Part shown: positions 1 through 8,763 of the stretch, piece after piece | Position numbering within the stretch: the first letter of the stretch is position 1 | Layout: the number at the start of each line of letters is the position of its first letter | Program-made: the position numbers and the translations under genes | The notes under the pieces: model-generated | What the model saw: only the letters and a program-made list of their open reading frames with translations | What the model was told of the DNA's origin: nothing | The model's database searches: none | Origin: Arthrobacter alpinus | Lineage (GTDB): Bacteria; Actinomycetota; Actinomycetes; Actinomycetales; Micrococcaceae | Direction: 5' to 3' | Length of the DNA: 64,000 bases | NCBI RefSeq assembly: GCF_001445575.1 | Contig: NZ_CP013200.1 | Span: 3,906,001 to 3,970,000, forward strand

Positions 1-2
1 AG

Positions 3-1868
3 AAGCTGCCAAAGAGCGAACGTGACTGGATCTTGTTCACTGAAGAACAGCCTGTTGTGGAAGTGACACCGCAACGGGATCGGGTGGCGAAACCCTACAA
101 AGGCAAATTTTGGAGTGCCCGCAGTCACGTTCTGCATACACTGGCCAATTCCAAGAGTGCACCCATGCGTGAGCAGGCATTAGCGTTTATGCATTCGGGT
201 CCTTGCCCAGTCTGCGGCGGGAGCGGGCTGAAGCCTGAAGCGCTGGCGGTCACGGTGGCGGGCCACACCATCTCCGCCATGAACGCCTTGCCACTAACGG
301 AACTCGCCGCGACGCTGGAGAACCTCAGCGCGGGCCCAGTGGGAGATGACGGCAGCCGTGAAGCGGTCGCAGCGGCAATCGCACAGGATCTAAATCACCG
401 CATTGCCGTGCTGCTGAACTTGGGTTTGGGATATCTGAGCCTAGGGCGCAGCACGCCAACGCTTTCCCCCGGGGAAATGCAACGACTGCGGATCGCAACA
501 CAATTGCGCTCTGGCCTGTTCGGTGTCATCTATGTGCTGGATGAACCCTCCGCGGGCCTGCATCCGGCCGATGCCGAACCGCTTCTGGAGGTGTTGGAAC
601 AGCTCAAAACAACAGGGAACACGGTGTTCATTGTCGAGCACAATATGGACATGGTGCGTAGGGCGGACTGGCTGGTGGATGTAGGTCCGCTGGCCGGGGA
701 ACAGGGTGGGCATGTTGTCTATAGCGGGCCCGTGGAGGGGCTTGCCGATGTTGCAGAGTCGCTGACGCGACCATTTCTGCTGGGCGAGCTATCCCCCGCT
801 GCGCCACTGTCAACGCAGTCCGCTGCGACCACTGGTGGCAGGCGGGCCCCTGGCGGATGGTTGGAGTTGCGGGGCATCACCAAACACAATTTGCAGGAGC
901 TTGAGGCTCGGGTGCCGCAGCACGCGTTGGTGGCTCTCACGGGGGTTTCCGGCTCCGGGAAATCCACGCTGTTGCAGGTTCTCAACAGCGCTGCTGGCGG
1001 GCAAATCGATGCCGACGATCAAGGACTTACCGCGACTGTGGCACGTGCAGGCTTTGATGGCGTTGATCGAGTGGTTCAGGTGGACCAACGGCCTATTGGC
1101 CGGACTCCACGGTCAAATCTCGCCACGTACACCGGGATGTTCGACGCCGTCCGTCGTGAATTTGCGGCGGTCCCCGAAGCCCGGGCCAAGGGGTTCACGG
1201 CGGCTAGATTCTCCTTCAATGTTGCGGGCGGGCGCTGTGAAACTTGCCTGGGCGAGGGCTCGGTCGCCGTGGAGCTTTTGTTTCTGCCAGGCAGCTACGG
1301 ACCGTGTCCGGTGTGCCACGGTTCCCGGTTCAATGAAGAGACGCTCACAGTGAAGTACCGCGGGAAAACCATTGCCGATGTTCTCCGGCTGACGGTGGAT
1401 GCGGCAGCTGAGGTGTTGGCGGACATTCCGGCCGCGGTACGAAGCCTGGCCACCCTGCGCGAAGTGGGCCTGGGCTATCTGCGGCTTGGGCAGCCTGCCA
1501 CCGAACTTTCCGGTGGTGAGGCCCAGCGGATCAAGCTGGCGACCGAGCTGCAGCGGCCCCGGCGCGGCCATTGCCTCTATCTTCTGGATGAACCGACCAC
1601 CGGTCTGCATCCGGCCGATGTGCAGTTACTGCTGCATCAGCTCAACCGTTTGGTCGAGGCCGGAAACACAGTGGTGGTGGTTGAACACGATATGGATGTG
1701 GTGGCTTCGGCCGATTGGGTCATTGACCTTGGACCGTCCGGTGGAGCCGACGGTGGCCGCATTATGGCTGCTGGTACACCGGAGGAAGTTGCGGGTGTCC
1801 CGCAGAGCCGCACTGCCACCTACTTGGCCGCTGCCCTGCGGCGTCGCAACGGCCCCTCCGCAACGTAG
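3..1868 (+). CDS. UvrA-like excinuclease ATPase paralogue (5' end cut by window)
   Basis: This is the C-terminal ~620 residues of a UvrA-family ATPase. The reading frame is open to the left edge and encodes residues before the first internal TTG, so the true start lies outside the window. A zinc-ribbon cysteine pair (CPVCGGSG) comes first, then the signature of the first ABC domain ([18 protein letters not shown]) and its Walker B ([12 protein letters not shown]). The second ABC domain has Walker [10 protein letters not shown], a second zinc module (CETCLGEG ... CPVCHG), signature [15 protein letters not shown] and Walker [13 protein letters not shown]. Canonical UvrA is about 950 residues and starts nucleotide excision repair with UvrB. 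This copy looks like the shorter UvrA2/DrrC type linked to drug or damage tolerance, because its first signature reads LSPGE rather than LSGGE. That subclass call is an inference; membership of the UvrA family is clear. Confidence 0.9.
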   Translation, partial: KLPKSERDWILFTEEQPVVEVTPQRDRVAKPYKGKFWSARSHVLHTLANSKSAPMREQALAFMHSGPCPVCGGSGLKPEALAVTVAGHTISAMNALPLTELAATLENLSAGPVGDDGSREAVAAAIAQDLNHRIAVLLNLGLGYLSLGRSTPTLSPGEMQRLRIATQLRSGLFGVIYVLDEPSAGLHPADAEPLLEVLEQLKTTGNTVFIVEHNMDMVRRADWLVDVGPLAGEQGGHVVYSGPVEGLADVAESLTRPFLLGELSPAAPLSTQSAATTGGRRAPGGWLELRGITKHNLQELEARVPQHALVALTGVSGSGKSTLLQVLNSAAGGQIDADDQGLTATVARAGFDGVDRVVQVDQRPIGRTPRSNLATYTGMFDAVRREFAAVPEARAKGFTAARFSFNVAGGRCETCLGEGSVAVELLFLPGSYGPCPVCHGSRFNEETLTVKYRGKTIADVLRLTVDAAAEVLADIPAAVRSLATLREVGLGYLRLGQPATELSGGEAQRIKLATELQRPRRGHCLYLLDEPTTGLHPADVQLLLHQLNRLVEAGNTVVVVEHDMDVVASADWVIDLGPSGGADGGRIMAAGTPEEVAGVPQSRTATYLAAALRRRNGPSAT

Positions 1869-1885
1869 CTGCCGCTCGGTGACTC

Positions 1886-1916
1886 GCTCCTGCCTGCGGT
1901 GGCGGCAGGCAGGAGC
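1886..1916. terminator. Bidirectional hairpin terminator
   Basis: A perfect 12-bp inverted repeat (GCTCCTGCCTGC, 7-nt loop) lies between the convergent uvrA-like gene and the DUF4352 lipoprotein gene. There is no strong T-run on either side, so termination efficiency is uncertain. Confidence 0.6.
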
Positions 1917-1928
1917 TATCAACAGAGG

Positions 1929-2486
1929 CTAGAGAGCGCCCTTGAAGATGGCGGCCTTGTCGGTGAACATGTTGGGTCCACTGATCTCCACGCGGACTGC
2001 ACCAGCATCTGCGGCGGCAATTCCAGCGCCGAACTTCACGGTCTGGGTCTCGCCGGGCAGGATGGTGCTCAACATATTCAGACCAAGGTCACTATCCATG
2101 TCGGACACGGATTCGGTCTGCTTGTTCTTGTCACCGACGGTGACCTTTGGGAGTGACATGAGGCCCGCTTCGAGGTCCTCGTCGCTGCCGTTCACAACGG
2201 TCAATTCAAAGACGGCAGCCTGGCCTTCTACGGCGCCGTGGGCGTACTGGCCGACCGGCTGGAAGCCGAGCGAGGTCACAGTGACCTTCACGCCGCTTTC
2301 GTAGGTGACGGTTCCGCCCAAGGCAGCGGAGCGGTCCGCGGGCTTTTCGGCCGTCTTTGCAGCAGGCTTCTCGGCCTGGCTGGCTGCCGACTCAGCGCCA
2401 GCGACGCTGTCAACGGTGGGCGCCGGGCTGGAACAGCCGGCCAACAAAAGTGCCGCCAGAGGCAAAGCAACTAACAACTTTTTCAA
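1929..2486 (-). CDS. DUF4352-like lipoprotein
   Basis: This 185-residue secreted lipoprotein has a short lysine-start signal peptide and the lipobox LLAGC, so it should be anchored to the outer face of the membrane through Cys18. After it comes an Ala/Lys/Pro-rich linker (about residues 22-52) and a single beta-rich domain of about 125 residues that resembles the DUF4352/telomeric-repeat-binding-factor-like immunoglobulin fold. Motifs such as FELTVVNGSDEDLEAG and ILPGETQTVKFG are typical of it. The start is TTG with AGGGGA six bases upstream. Function is unknown; related domains are often found in secreted proteins of Gram-positive bacteria. A TGTCAGAC-N8-TACGTT promoter match sits about 90 bp upstream, which may place the gene under damage control, but this is the least certain of the six matches in the window. 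Confidence 0.8.
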   Translation of the reverse strand: MKKLLVALPLAALLLAGCSSPAPTVDSVAGAESAASQAEKPAAKTAEKPADRSAALGGTVTYESGVKVTVTSLGFQPVGQYAHGAVEGQAAVFELTVVNGSDEDLEAGLMSLPKVTVGDKNKQTESVSDMDSDLGLNMLSTILPGETQTVKFGAGIAAADAGAVRVEISGPNMFTDKAAIFKGAL

Positions 2487-2574
2487 GATTTCCCCTACGA
2501 GTGATGATGAAAGGCCAGCAGGACCGCCAAGAACGGTACTGCAACCAAATCCGTGGTGGATTGGGCCTATTCAC

Positions 2575-2596
2575 AACGTACGTTGAGGGTCTGACA
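2575..2596 (-). promoter_or_regulatory. Candidate PafBC/RecA-ND-type promoter
   Basis: The reverse strand reads TTGTCAGAC, eight bases, then TACGTT. This fits the mycobacterial RecA-independent damage promoter tTGTCRgtg-N8-TAnnnT. It points at the DUF4352 lipoprotein with a leader of about 80 nt. The spacing is exact, but a single match could be chance. Confidence 0.45.
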
Positions 2597-2627
2597 AAGT
2601 AGTTCGTAGGGTTCCAGCTGCCGCCTT

Positions 2628-3416
2628 CTACTCCCCGCGCAGCACGTCCTTCGTGGCGTGGTTGTAGTGGAAAGTCACCGGTCCTCCGGCGTGGGCGAAC
2701 TCGTGGTTGGCGCCATCCAGCAGACCAAAAGCACCGTAGTTCTCATCCCAGTTGCCGTTCAGCACAGCCTTGTAGCTGTACTGCCCGGCGGGGAGCTCGG
2801 CCGATAGCTGCCAAACGCCAGCAGTAGAGTCGAGCTGCATCTGCACGTTGGAGTGGCTGGGATCCCAGTTCGCCGCACCGAGCGCTTCGCCGAAGGTCCC
2901 GGCCAGGGCCACCGCTGCCGGCTGCTCGGCCTGTACGACGCCGGACGCATCCGTTTCGCTCGCTGCGCTGGCCTTGGCGGTGGTTGCCTTGGTGGCCGGC
3001 TTCTTGGCTGGAGTCTTTTTTGCCGCTGGCTTCTTAGCCGCTGGCTTTTCCGTGGTCTGCTCGGGCAACGGGGTGCCTGCGGGTATCAAAGTACCGTTAC
3101 CCAAGGCCTCTGCCAGCTTGTCGGCGGTGTCGAAAGCAACCGTGGCGCGCAGCCCGTTGTCGGTGATCTCCCAACCGCCCCGACCTTTGGTCATCCAGCC
3201 AGCCTTGACCAGATCTGCCGTGGCTTTGGTGAGGTTCTTATGTCCGCGGGGAATGCCGCCGCTGAGAAGCTCGGACTCTTCCTTGGTGAAGGGGATGCGA
3301 GTGGCCGCCTCGGCCAGGACCTCTCCCCCGTTGGGCTTCTCGTCCAGCCCCGATCCGGCGGCCATGATGTCCAAAACTACTTTGAGTCGACGGTTGGTGT
3401 TTTCTCGAATGCTCAC
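2628..3416 (-). CDS. Winged-helix / histone-H1-like / X25 starch-binding-like fusion protein
   Basis: This 262-residue protein combines three unlike parts. Residues 1-105 look like a winged helix resembling the N-terminal DNA-reading domain of Mrr-type proteins (TKATADLVKAGWMTKGRGG, then WEITDNG). Residues 120-160 form a low-complexity PAKK/AAKK tract like the tail of histone H1 or actinobacterial HU. Residues 180-262 look like the pullulanase X25/CBM48-like beta sandwich (GQYSYKAVLNGNWDENYG, then GPVTFHYNHATKDV). The chosen start is GTG at 3416, with AGGAG eight bases upstream; a longer frame exists but lacks such a site. There is no signal peptide, so the X25 domain is inside the cell. The role is unknown: a nucleoid-associated protein with a glycan-sensing domain is an inference only. 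Confidence 0.75.
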   Translation of the reverse strand: MSIRENTNRRLKVVLDIMAAGSGLDEKPNGGEVLAEAATRIPFTKEESELLSGGIPRGHKNLTKATADLVKAGWMTKGRGGWEITDNGLRATVAFDTADKLAEALGNGTLIPAGTPLPEQTTEKPAAKKPAAKKTPAKKPATKATTAKASAASETDASGVVQAEQPAAVALAGTFGEALGAANWDPSHSNVQMQLDSTAGVWQLSAELPAGQYSYKAVLNGNWDENYGAFGLLDGANHEFAHAGGPVTFHYNHATKDVLRGE

Positions 3417-3538
3417 GGCTGATCTCCTATGGAAGCGGGGTACATGTCCACTGTGGCACGGGGAGAAGTTACGCGACAGTAGATGACGTAATCCAACCAC
3501 TGAGGCCCGGTGACTAGGACTGTTGGAACTAAGAAAAC

Positions 3539-4057
3539 CTACCCGCCCAATTCCCCTGTACAGTCTTCGTCTGACACCTTGGCGCTGACGTGGATGTTAG
3601 AAGTATTCTTTTCGTTGATTCGAATTTCGCCGCCGTGATGATCCTGGGAGCTTATACCGGTCCATCCGCCCTTGAGAGAGTCTGTATCGATGACCGGGGA
3701 GAAACCCGCATTCTTAAGGATGGGGGCGATGGTATCCATGACGGGTTCCCACTCGCCGGCTAGCCCACTCAAGTGTTGCTGTGACCGTAGTGTTCCGATG
3801 CTGAGGATGCACTCTCCATCATTATTCTCCGCCATGCGTGTGTGCTGATTTTCGACAGGAGCCCACTCAAGGCCAGGATATTCTGTGCTCAATACTTCAC
3901 TGATCTCGGTAGACAGCTGCTGATATTTTGGCCCGGCTTCAGCAGCTGGCAACAGAGTCAAAGCAGGGCGCGTCGCCACGCCACAGGCACTCACGGCAAA
4001 TACAGGGATCATGACTAACGCTGCAACGCCTTGATTTTTGAGGAAACTGTTAACCAT
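3539..4057 (-). CDS. Small lipoprotein of unknown function
   Basis: This is a 172-residue protein whose N-terminus has a basic-to-hydrophobic signal sequence ending in the lipobox-like AVSAC. Two further cysteines (ECILS and EDCTG) could form a disulfide outside the cell. I recognise no domain family; the general build resembles small secreted lipoproteins common in Arthrobacter. The start ATG at 4057 was chosen because the signal peptide begins there. A -10-like TATGCT ends six bases upstream, which would give a leaderless transcript; a longer frame to 4123 has no better site. It reads in the same direction as the helicase gene at 4186-7347 but lies about 130 bp downstream of that gene's stop, with its own promoter-like element. 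Confidence 0.65.
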   Translation of the reverse strand: MVNSFLKNQGVAALVMIPVFAVSACGVATRPALTLLPAAEAGPKYQQLSTEISEVLSTEYPGLEWAPVENQHTRMAENNDGECILSIGTLRSQQHLSGLAGEWEPVMDTIAPILKNAGFSPVIDTDSLKGGWTGISSQDHHGGEIRINEKNTSNIHVSAKVSDEDCTGELGG

Positions 4058-4185
4058 TCGGCAAGCATACTTATTGACTTGAGAACTCCCGATGGGTTGG
4101 ACTGCCCATGCAAGTGCAAGCAATTGACGTATTTTCGATTTTCACCCATAAGCCTGTCCAGCGCGCCACAGTCCATGGAACCCAT

Positions 4186-7100
4186 CTACTGAGCGACAGC
4201 GGCCGCATCGGCGTACACGTCGGCAGGCATAGGGCGGTGCAATTTCCATGTGATTGCAATCGGTTTCCCGCCCTTGTGCCGAACATAGTCGACCTGGCCC
4301 AGACATGTGTAAGGCGCGGTTAGGCCTGTTTCGTCGTCAGCCTTGTCGCGACTAAAGATCAGAACTTGGGAATCGTGCCCCTTCGAATCCAAGTAGCGCC
4401 TGCCAGTCGGGCTTTCTGGAGACGTGGCGTTCTGGGACTCCCAGTGGAAGAGCTCTGGGCTCAACGCATAGTCCTTGTACATGGTCGTCGCCGAATGGTT
4501 TACAGCATCCTTGCTGAGCGTCACGAAGAAGGCATCTGTGCGACTTGGTTCGCACCATGCAACTCCACCCATACTGATGATTTTTCTCTGCTGATCGGTG
4601 TCGAGGGATTTCGCGCCCAGTGCGGCGAGAACCTCGTACCTGCCGTAGGTGAGGTGGCTTTGCAAGGGCGACCAAGTCAGTGCTCCTCCGAGCGTCTTGC
4701 CGGTACGTTTGGATGTCGCAGCACCCAGTGCAACTACTTGGGCTATCTCACTGCAGACAAACGGATACCGACGGAGATTATCGAAGCCCTCCTCGTAACT
4801 CTCGAACCCTCCCCCGTTATCCCACAAAGTAAAGAAAAGCATCCTTGCAAAGGTCTGTTCTCTCGGCGATAAATCGGCGTAGGCGGGCGCGTCGGTTCCA
4901 ACAATCATCGAGTACGCGTCAGCACGCTCGCGATCGTCAACATGGATTAGCGATGCCATCCGGGTCAGCAATTTCTTTTCCTCGGCAGACGCTACTTCGT
5001 AGAGCTTGCCTGCTACTGCTGCTTCCGCCGGTGACATCCAATCGATCAGTCCCGCCAGTCTGAGGTACTCCGTCCATGAGTTCTTGGTTGACTTATAGAT
5101 TGTCTTGATGTCGTGGCCGGACTTTGCCAAGTAGCCAGCCAGATACAACTCGCCGTAAGACTTGATATCGGCAGTCAGCTTGGGCTTGTTCAGCTTCAAC
5201 TGCGCCTTCAGATTCTCAAGGACTACGTCTTTGGCGACCCTGTCGAGCACGATCTGAGAACCGGAAGGCAGGAATGGGAAGTCCTGGTCAACAGCCTTTT
5301 CCAGTTGTTTGCGTCCATAGCCGGTCATTGCCCGGAAGCGAACGTCAAAGCGGAACTCCCTGTGCTGCTGGCCAATGAAATCCATGACCGTCAGGACGGC
5401 CTTTCCCTTTGCCCGCCGGAGTCCACGGCCCAGCTGCTGCATGAAGATCGTGGCACTCTGTGTGGGCCGCAACAGCAGGATCGTATCCACCTGTGGCAGG
5501 TCAAGGCCCTCGTTGAACAAGTCGACAGCGAAAATGCAGTTGATTTCCCGTTTTTGCAGGCGGCTCAGCGCAAGGGCGCGTTCGCCGTCGTCAGTCTGGC
5601 CCGAAACGGCCACTGATTTGATCCCCGCAGCGTTGAATACCCGCGCCATATATTCCGCGTGCTGTATGGAAACACAGAAGCCGATGGCTCGCATGTGCTC
5701 GCTGCTTGTGACCTTGTCTTGGAGTTCTTTGATGATCTTCCCAGCGCGCACATCATTGCCCGTATACACCTCACTCAGCTGCTGCAGGTCGTACGAGCCG
5801 CGCTTCCAGTCCAAACTACTCAGGTCTACACCGTCGGAGACTCCGAAATAGTGGAACGGCACGAGCAAGTCCGCGTCGAGGGCATCCCAAAGGCGCAGCT
5901 CGCTCGCGGTCCGACCCTCAAAGAATTCGTCGGCAACATGGATGCCGTCGCCCCGCTCGGGTGTCGCCGTCAATCCGAGGAATTCCTGAGGAGTCAGGTG
6001 ATCAATGAGTTTTCGGTAGGTCTTGGCTGCGGAGTGGTGGAATTCGTCGATAACAACAACATCGAATTTGGACGGGTCAAAATTGTCGAGATTCTTGGCA
6101 GTGAGTGACTGAACGCTGGCAAAAACGTGTTTCCACTCCTGCGGTTTGTGATCACCGACGAAGAGTTCGCCAAAGGAACCACTCTGCATGACGTTCCTGT
6201 ACGTCGTCAGTGACTGCTGCAGAATTTCCTTGCGATGGGCGACGAAGAGCAGGGTAAGTTTCCTACCGGACGCTTCACACAGCCGCCTGAAGTCTAGGGC
6301 GGCGATGACGGTTTTGCCAGTGCCTGTTGCCGCAACCAGCAGATTCCGATGGAATCCCTTATTGCGTTCCGCTTCAAGGTCCTCGAGCATCTCGACCTGG
6401 TGCAGGTAGGGTTCGACCTCAAGCCCGGTGTAGCCGCTGGGAGCAGACGTCCTCGTATCTCCATTCCGCAACAGCGCGGCATCCAATTTTTCCGCATCTG
6501 TTGCGGGGTCATAGGGCTGAAAGGCGCGTTGTTCCCAGTAGCTATCAAACGTGATGGCGAACTTCTGAAGCAGAGCTGGCGTTCCAATGTTGGAAAGCCG
6601 CACGTTCCATTCCAGGCCGTCCAGCATCGCGGCGCCGCTGAGATTGGAGCTGCCCACGTAGGCAGTGCTGAACCCGGTATTGCGGTGGAAGAGCCACGCT
6701 TTAGCGTGAAGCCGCGTGGACTGAGTCTCGTAGCTGATCTTGACCTCAGCACCGTATCTCTTGACTAATTCGTCGATCGCCCTGCGCTCTGTGGCTCCCA
6801 TATAGGTCGTGGTGATGACGCGGAACCTTCCACCGCGGGCCTTGAGCGCATCCAGTGCAGGTTCAAGCAGGCGGATTCCTGTCCACCTGATGAATGCACA
6901 GAGCAAATCAACGGTGTCAGCCGATTCGATTTCTGCGCGGATCTCTGCGGCCAGGTTCGGATCGTCCTTGCCATTTGTCAGCAACGCGCTGTCGCTCAAG
7001 CTTGTGGTGGGCCTTCGCAGCTGGCGGCGTTTGAGGACATCGGGACGGTGAAGGGAACGAAGCTGCGTTGGCCCTGCAGTGACCTCGTTGTCCGGATCAA

Positions 7101-7347
7101 TGATGGCAAGCAACTGGTTGACTTTGGCAACCCGGTCTTCTGCAACGGTGTTGGCCAGCAAACGTTTCACTGTTTCCGCGACATGGCGTGACAATGCCTG
7201 CGGCGAACTGGCCTCGTCGATCCGGGAGCTCGTTGCCTCTAGTTCCGGCACGGCACGGAGGCGTGCCGTCAGGTCCTGGGTGTGGAGGAGTTCGTAAAGT
7301 CCCTCTTCAAGCTGCGCCGGCGCGTTTTCCCCATCAAAAGTGTTCAC
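4186..7347 (-). CDS. PLD-type nuclease / SF2 DEAD-DEAH helicase / DUF3427 protein
   Basis: This 1053-residue cytoplasmic protein has three parts in order. Residues 130-250 form a phospholipase-D-like (HKD) domain with HAKAWLF (214-220) and GSSNLS (232-237), the pattern of PLD-family nucleases. Residues 310-720 form a superfamily 2 helicase with Walker A AATGTGKT (~339), the box DEFH (~434), LGLTATPERGDG (motif III) and QQLGRGLRRAKGK (motif VI). The C-terminal ~290 residues match DUF3427, with LFHWESQNATSPES and GRRYLDS. Proteins of this architecture occur in defence islands and restriction-like loci. The start is GTG at 7347, six bases after TAGCCT, so the mRNA may be leaderless. It is divergent from the HNH gene with 116 bp between them. 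The precise DNA target is unknown. It could be a repair helicase instead, and a damage-type promoter would fit either role. Confidence 0.9.
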   Translation of the reverse strand: MNTFDGENAPAQLEEGLYELLHTQDLTARLRAVPELEATSSRIDEASSPQALSRHVAETVKRLLANTVAEDRVAKVNQLLAIIDPDNEVTAGPTQLRSLHRPDVLKRRQLRRPTTSLSDSALLTNGKDDPNLAAEIRAEIESADTVDLLCAFIRWTGIRLLEPALDALKARGGRFRVITTTYMGATERRAIDELVKRYGAEVKISYETQSTRLHAKAWLFHRNTGFSTAYVGSSNLSGAAMLDGLEWNVRLSNIGTPALLQKFAITFDSYWEQRAFQPYDPATDAEKLDAALLRNGDTRTSAPSGYTGLEVEPYLHQVEMLEDLEAERNKGFHRNLLVAATGTGKTVIAALDFRRLCEASGRKLTLLFVAHRKEILQQSLTTYRNVMQSGSFGELFVGDHKPQEWKHVFASVQSLTAKNLDNFDPSKFDVVVIDEFHHSAAKTYRKLIDHLTPQEFLGLTATPERGDGIHVADEFFEGRTASELRLWDALDADLLVPFHYFGVSDGVDLSSLDWKRGSYDLQQLSEVYTGNDVRAGKIIKELQDKVTSSEHMRAIGFCVSIQHAEYMARVFNAAGIKSVAVSGQTDDGERALALSRLQKREINCIFAVDLFNEGLDLPQVDTILLLRPTQSATIFMQQLGRGLRRAKGKAVLTVMDFIGQQHREFRFDVRFRAMTGYGRKQLEKAVDQDFPFLPSGSQIVLDRVAKDVVLENLKAQLKLNKPKLTADIKSYGELYLAGYLAKSGHDIKTIYKSTKNSWTEYLRLAGLIDWMSPAEAAVAGKLYEVASAEEKKLLTRMASLIHVDDRERADAYSMIVGTDAPAYADLSPREQTFARMLFFTLWDNGGGFESYEEGFDNLRRYPFVCSEIAQVVALGAATSKRTGKTLGGALTWSPLQSHLTYGRYEVLAALGAKSLDTDQQRKIISMGGVAWCEPSRTDAFFVTLSKDAVNHSATTMYKDYALSPELFHWESQNATSPESPTGRRYLDSKGHDSQVLIFSRDKADDETGLTAPYTCLGQVDYVRHKGGKPIAITWKLHRPMPADVYADAAAVAQ

Positions 7348-7353
7348 CTGGCC

Positions 7354-7375
7354 AGGCTATGTGGTGGTTGCGACA
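7354..7375 (-). promoter_or_regulatory. Candidate PafBC/RecA-ND-type promoter, leaderless
   Basis: The reverse strand reads TTGTCGCAA, eight bases, then TAGCCT, followed six bases later by the GTG of the SF2/PLD helicase. The TGTCR core and the N8 spacing fit the mycobacterial damage promoter, but the base after TGTCR is C, not G. Confidence 0.5.
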
Positions 7376-7450
7376 AAGACGAAAATGATTGCCTCTGGAA
7401 TATGACACCGCCCAGAGCAGCTTTCGAGTACGGACATGGCCGTCAGTCGC

Positions 7451-7463
7451 TAGTATCTGGACC
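7451..7463 (+). promoter_or_regulatory. Leaderless -10 element of the HNH gene
   Basis: TAGTAT (7451-7456) lies seven bases before ATG 7464, the distance expected when transcription begins at the A of the start codon. No Shine-Dalgarno sequence is present. No TGTCR box lies at the right place, so this promoter differs from that of the divergent helicase. Confidence 0.5.
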
Positions 7464-8705
7464 ATGGAACATTTCACGGGCATTACGGACGCAGCCTTCA
7501 GAAGGGCGATTGACGAAGCCAAATCAATGACGCGCGATGAATTCCGGAAGCACTACAACTTTGGCAAGTCGACTACTTACGTCGCAGTGAATGAAGGCGT
7601 GGCTGTAGACCCCAAGGCCCTGCTTGCTGCGGCTTATCATCACCAGTTCCCAGACTCGGCCCGGCTTACGCCTGCCAGCTTCTCCAGTTCCGCGACCACT
7701 CGCTCGATTCTCGAAGGCTTTAACTGCAAGATCCTTAGGGAGGTCGTGCATGACGAGCCGGTGTCCGCTACCACTGTGCCGCCGAGTATCCCGGGGCCAC
7801 TGGCAGTTCCACCTGCGGCCTGGTGGGTAAATCAGTCGGAGAATTTCCATTTGGTCTATCCAGCGGGGACGCTGTGGGCTCCCGTCGCTGACAGTCGCGG
7901 CACAGTCCCTAGCCACTGGGCGGTCATCCATGAATTGCGCCCGGGTGATCTAGTAATCCACCGGCACAACGATCAAGTCCGTGGCCTGAGTACGGTCATT
8001 ACGACACCTGTCAAAACGCTCAGGCCGAGTGGCTACGTCGACCCACTAGATACAGAAGGCTACCTTGTACTTGTAAATCCAGTTGGCTACGTCAACATTC
8101 CAGCTAGGAGCCTGTTGGAGAAACTGGAGAAGGGTACTGGACCGCTAAACAAGAACGGCAAATTGTCCAGAAAATACATAGCCCCGCTCCCTGTTGAGAC
8201 GACGCTGCAGGCCTTGCAGGATCAAGGTGTGGCCTTCGTTGATTCTGCCGAAAAACTTAATACCGACGCAAACATCGAAAAAATATTCACAATAGATGGG
8301 CCTACCGACCGACTGGTTGCTGCCCAATCCCGCGTTGAGCAGAACTTCCTGCGGGCTCAGCTTCTGAGCAAGGGAGACATTACCTGTGCCCTATGCGGAA
8401 GGCACCTGCCAGCAGATCTTCTTGTAGCAGGCCATATTAAGAAGAGATCGATGATGACGGAATCCGAGCGCCTGGACTTCAACCACAACTCGATGCTGGT
8501 GTGTGTCTTGGGATGCGACTCTTTGTTCGAAAAAGGCTACATTTCAGTTGATGACCGAGGTTTAATCCGCGGTACAAGTGAGGTGCCAAGGGCTGTACAT
8601 GATGTCGTCAGTCAACTGATCGATAGGCCATGTCCTAAGTTTGAGTCCCGTTCTGCTGGCTACTTCAGATGGCACTGGCAGAACGTGTTCGAATCCGCAC
8701 TTTGA
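7464..8705 (+). CDS. HNH endonuclease-domain protein
   Basis: This is a 413-residue protein with an HNH-type nuclease module in its C-terminal third (about residues 305-365). CALCGRHLPADLLVAGHIKK supplies the first cysteine pair and the catalytic-type histidine, then HNSMLVCVLGCDSLFEKG supplies the asparagine and the second cysteine region. The first ~300 residues match no family I know; they may read DNA sequence or modification. ATG 7464 was chosen over an upstream ATG because it follows TAGTAT by seven bases. The gene is divergent from the SF2/PLD helicase and 58 bp upstream of the NERD-helicase gene on the same strand, which suggests a shared transcript. HNH domains of this build are usual in restriction enzymes and anti-phage nucleases. 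The fit to a restriction role is an inference from domain and neighbours. Confidence 0.82.
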   Translation: MEHFTGITDAAFRRAIDEAKSMTRDEFRKHYNFGKSTTYVAVNEGVAVDPKALLAAAYHHQFPDSARLTPASFSSSATTRSILEGFNCKILREVVHDEPVSATTVPPSIPGPLAVPPAAWWVNQSENFHLVYPAGTLWAPVADSRGTVPSHWAVIHELRPGDLVIHRHNDQVRGLSTVITTPVKTLRPSGYVDPLDTEGYLVLVNPVGYVNIPARSLLEKLEKGTGPLNKNGKLSRKYIAPLPVETTLQALQDQGVAFVDSAEKLNTDANIEKIFTIDGPTDRLVAAQSRVEQNFLRAQLLSKGDITCALCGRHLPADLLVAGHIKKRSMMTESERLDFNHNSMLVCVLGCDSLFEKGYISVDDRGLIRGTSEVPRAVHDVVSQLIDRPCPKFESRSAGYFRWHWQNVFESAL

Positions 8706-8763
8706 GAGCCAACCGGCTAAGACTCAGCAAGCCCCCGCCAGCAACTCCGAGAGGAACCCAGCC

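Noticed and set aside
835..1610. Long frames on both strands inside the UvrA-like gene
   Set aside because: High-GC shadow frames over an unambiguous UvrA coding sequence.
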